Source of the DNA: Thiobacillus sp.
GTDB lineage: Bacteria > Pseudomonadota > Gammaproteobacteria > Burkholderiales > Thiobacillaceae
Length of the DNA stretch: 16,668 nt
Assembly: GCA_020217265.1 (NCBI GenBank)
Contig: JAIWOS010000020.1
Span: 1-16,668 of the forward strand
Reading direction: 5' to 3'
Part shown: positions 14,893-16,668 of the stretch, piece by piece
Layout of the letters: every line of letters starts with the position of its first letter
Numbering within the stretch: position 1 is the first letter of the stretch
Translations under genes and position numbers: made by a program
Notes under the pieces: model-generated
Seen by the model: the letters and a program-made list of their open reading frames with translations, nothing else
What the model was told of the DNA's origin: nothing
Database searches by the model: none

Positions 14893-16038
14893 ATGCTCCC
14901 CGCTCCTTCGCCCGACGCCCTTGCGCACAGCCGCCGCGTGGCCGCGCACATCGCACGCCTGATCGACACCGCGGGCGGCTGGATCCCGTTTTCGCGCTAC
15001 ATGGACGCGGCGCTCTACGCGCCGGGCCTGGGCTACTACGCGGCCGGCAGCGCCAAGTTCGGCGCGGCGGGCGATTTCGTCACCGCACCGGAATTGACGC
15101 CGCTGTTCGGCCGCACGCTGGCGCGTGCGATCGCGCCGGTGCTGTCGGCCACCGGCGGCGAGGTGCTCGAACTCGGCGCGGGCAGCGGCCGGCTGGCGGC
15201 CGACGTGCTCGCCGAGCTCGAACGCATGGGCGCGCTGCCCGCGCGCTACGCCATACTCGACGTGAGCGCCGACCTCGCCCGCCGCCAGCGTCGCACGCTC
15301 GAACACGCCGTGCCGCAGCTTGCCGACCGCGTGGTCTGGCTCGATGCGCTGCCCGCGTCGTTTACCGGCGTCGTCCTCGGCAACGAAGTGCTCGACGCCC
15401 TGCCGGTCGAACTGGTGCACTGGACGGACGCCGGGCCATTGCAGCGCGGGGTTGCCGTTCGCGGCGATGCCCTGGTCTGGGAAGACCGCCCCATCGCCGA
15501 CCCCGCGCTTGCCGTGCGCGCCGCGGCGCTCGACCTAACACCGCCCTATCTGTCGGAAATCCATCCCGCCGCCGATGCGCTCGTCGCCTCGCTCGGCGAT
15601 AGCCTGCGGCACGGCATGGTGCTGCTGATCGACTACGGCTTTCCGGCGCGCGAGTTCTATCACCCGCAGCGGCACATGGGCACGCTGCGTGCGCACTACC
15701 GCCACCATGCGCTCGACGATCCGTTCTACCTGCCGGGCTTGTGCGACCTGACCGCGCACGTCGATTTCAGCGCAGTCGCCAAGTCCGGCATGGCAACCGG
15801 CTGCACCCTCGCGGGCTACAGCAGCCAGGCCGGCTTTCTCCTGAACAGCGGCCTGACAGAACTGCTGATGGAGACGTCGCCCGCCGACGCGGCGGTTTAC
15901 CTGCCGCAGGCCAACGCCGTGCAGCGGCTGGTGTCGCCGGCGGAAATGGGCGAGCTCTTCAAGGTCATCGCGCTATCGAAGGGCGAGGTGCCGGCGCTTG
16001 CGGGCTTCGCGCGCGGCAGTCGCTTGCATGTTCTGTAG
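14893..16038 (+). CDS. MidA/NDUFAF7-family SAM-dependent methyltransferase (DUF185)
   Basis: This family methylates protein arginines; the mitochondrial member NDUFAF7/MidA acts on a complex I subunit during assembly. The bacterial role is mostly untested. The protein has 381 residues. The family opening is clear: PFSRYMDAALYAPGLGYYA at 32-50 and then GDFVTAPELTPLFGR. The SAM-binding motif LELGAGSGR is at 92-100. GNEVLDALPVE and LLIDYGFPAREFYHP follow; these are the conserved catalytic and substrate-pocket phrases. The C terminus FKVIALSKG...GFARGSRLHVL is standard for the group, so the protein looks complete. The ATG at 14893 has no strong Shine-Dalgarno. Divergent pairing with a pteridine reductase is, to my knowledge, common in betaproteobacteria. 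Confidence 0.93.
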   Translation: MLPAPSPDALAHSRRVAAHIARLIDTAGGWIPFSRYMDAALYAPGLGYYAAGSAKFGAAGDFVTAPELTPLFGRTLARAIAPVLSATGGEVLELGAGSGRLAADVLAELERMGALPARYAILDVSADLARRQRRTLEHAVPQLADRVVWLDALPASFTGVVLGNEVLDALPVELVHWTDAGPLQRGVAVRGDALVWEDRPIADPALAVRAAALDLTPPYLSEIHPAADALVASLGDSLRHGMVLLIDYGFPAREFYHPQRHMGTLRAHYRHHALDDPFYLPGLCDLTAHVDFSAVAKSGMATGCTLAGYSSQAGFLLNSGLTELLMETSPADAAVYLPQANAVQRLVSPAEMGELFKVIALSKGEVPALAGFARGSRLHVL

Positions 16039-16047
16039 TGAATTTAC

Positions 16048-16111
16048 ACAGGGAGTAAAGGGAGGCAAGGGAGGACCCCGTTTTCCTCCCTTGCCTCCCA
16101 TACCTCCCTGT
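16048..16111. repeat. Long two-part hairpin after the methyltransferase gene
   Basis: A perfect 15-bp inverted repeat (16060-16074 with 16085-16099, key sequence GGGAGGCAAGGGAGG) encloses a 10-base loop. A 4/4 internal loop separates it from an outer 8-bp stem (ACAGGGAG 16048-16055 with CTCCCTGT 16104-16111). It starts ten bases after the methyltransferase stop. It is purine-only on one arm and pyrimidine-only (bar one G) on the other. No U-tract follows, so it is not a standard intrinsic terminator, but it could still stop or protect transcripts from both sides. Confidence 0.75.
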
Positions 16112-16245
16112 TAACTGGTTTTACCCTGACCCGGCCTACTCCAGCGGCAATTGCGCGTCAGCATCTTCTGGCGCGAGCCGCACCACGCGCAGCGCGTGCA
16201 GACGGCGGCTGCGGCTCGCAGCACGGTGAACTGGAAGCCGTCGAA
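16076..16245 (-). pseudogene. Duplicated, frameshifted 3' end of the CorC-type gene (copy 1 of a tandem repeat)
   Basis: These ~170 bases match 16273-16443, offset by 197-198 bases, with about half a dozen substitutions. The minus-strand coding part (16245-16136) reads FDGFQFTVLRA like the intact gene and then shifts frame, because one base is missing where the gene encodes the ADSRR segment. After the shift the stop-proximal bases are still recognisable (the intact gene ends QLPLV; here the equivalent bases would give QLPLE and a TAG). It has no start or upstream part, so it is a dead tail fragment. Confidence 0.85.
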
Positions 16246-16272
16246 CTTCACCGTTACGCGAGGAAGGGAGCG

Positions 16273-16443
16273 CCCCGTTTTCCTCCCTTGCCTCCCATAC
16301 CTCCCTGTTAACCGGTTTTACCCTGACCCGGCCTACACCAGCGGCAATTGCGCGTCAGCATCTTCTGGCGCGAGCCGCACCACGCGCAGCGCGTGCAGGC
16401 GGCGGCTGTCGGCGCGCAGCACGGTGAACTCGAAGCCGTCGAA
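16273..16443. repeat. Copy 2 of the tandem repeat (intact gene end plus its downstream flank)
   Basis: This copy contains the true end of the CorC-type gene (stop TAG 16335-16333) and the flank beyond it, including the pyrimidine-rich arm at 16282-16296 that equals the right arm of the hairpin at 16085-16099. Its left hairpin arm is imperfect (GAGGAAGGGAG around 16258-16270 against GAGGCAAGGGAG in copy 1), so this copy cannot fold as well. Confidence 0.85.
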
Positions 16444-16668
16444 GGCAACGCGCTCGCCGCGCTTGGGCAGATGGCCGAAGCGCGAGACGACCAGCCCGCC
16501 CAGGGTGTCGAATTCCTCGTCGGAGAAATGCGCGCCGAGGATCTGGTTGAAGTCGGCGATTTCGGTGCCGGCCTTCACGCGGAAGACGTTGTCCTTCTCG
16601 CGGATGATGTTGTCCTCGGTTTCGTCGAAGTCGTATTCGTCCTCGATGTCGCCGACGATCTGCTCCAG
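16333..16668 (-). CDS. CorC/HlyC-type transporter-associated protein, C-terminal part (runs off the right edge)
   Basis: The last 111 codons of a CorC-type protein are visible. These proteins carry paired CBS domains and a C-terminal CorC_HlyC domain, and are linked to Mg2+/Co2+ resistance or efflux. The visible segment begins LEQIVGDIEDEYD, the conserved phrase at the CBS-to-CorC_HlyC border. The domain itself follows: VKAGTEIADFNQILGAHF, then EEFDTLGGLVVSRFGHLPK, RGERVAFDGFEFTVLRADSR and RLHALRVVRL. It ends with the short acidic tail APEDADAQLPLV. In many betaproteobacteria corC lies near ybeY and lnt, but those would be outside the window. Whether this is the soluble CorC or a longer membrane-bound DUF21 relative cannot be decided from the part seen. 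Its 3' end has been tandemly duplicated. Confidence 0.9.
   Translation of the reverse strand: MEQIVGDIEDEYDFDETEDNIIREKDNVFRVKAGTEIADFNQILGAHFSDEEFDTLGGLVVSRFGHLPKRGERVAFDGFEFTVLRADSRRLHALRVVRLAPEDADAQLPLV

Overview
The window reads as chromosomal DNA of a high-G+C betaproteobacterium. The clues are a pteridine reductase divergent from a MidA-type methyltransferase, a PEP-CTERM protein, a bactofilin and a CorC-type protein. I cannot name the genus from sequence alone; the Nitrosomonadales or Rhodocyclales are a guess.

Left part (1-8250), mostly minus strand: the N-terminal 296 codons of catalase-peroxidase katG run off the left edge. Next comes a cassette of visibly lower G+C that encodes a complete bacteriocin/microcin-type type I export line. 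In transcription order it contains a 59-residue double-glycine peptide precursor (6640-6461), an intrinsic terminator, an HlyD/CvaA-type membrane fusion protein, a C39-peptidase ABC exporter and a TolC-type outer-membrane channel. The ABC peptidase would cut the leader after Gly-Gly, and the three exporter proteins would move the core peptide straight out of the cell. A good sigma-70 promoter and a perfect operator-like dyad precede the precursor. The cassette is bracketed by two direct copies of a ~190-bp sequence (1225-1412 and 6951-7140). These look like frameshifted N-terminal remnants of an IS5-like transposase, which suggests the cassette arrived or was rearranged with insertion sequences. 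No immunity gene and no modifying enzyme is visible. An isolated PEP-CTERM secreted protein follows.

Middle part (8250-12900): a 911-residue P-type cation ATPase resembling the Na+/K+-type (IIC) group is divergent from a DHA2-family MFS efflux pump. A small secreted protein of unknown function, with its own terminator, converges on the pump.

Right part (12900-16668): a bactofilin overlaps by four bases a 64-codon ORF that is easily missed. That ORF converges with zero spacing on a pteridine reductase (FolM/PTR1-like). The reductase is divergent from a MidA/NDUFAF7-type methyltransferase. The window ends with the C-terminal part of a CorC/HlyC-type protein, whose last ~110 bases and downstream hairpin have been tandemly duplicated; the extra copy is frameshifted.

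The most interesting element is the uncharacterised double-glycine peptide and its self-contained, repeat-flanked secretion cassette.
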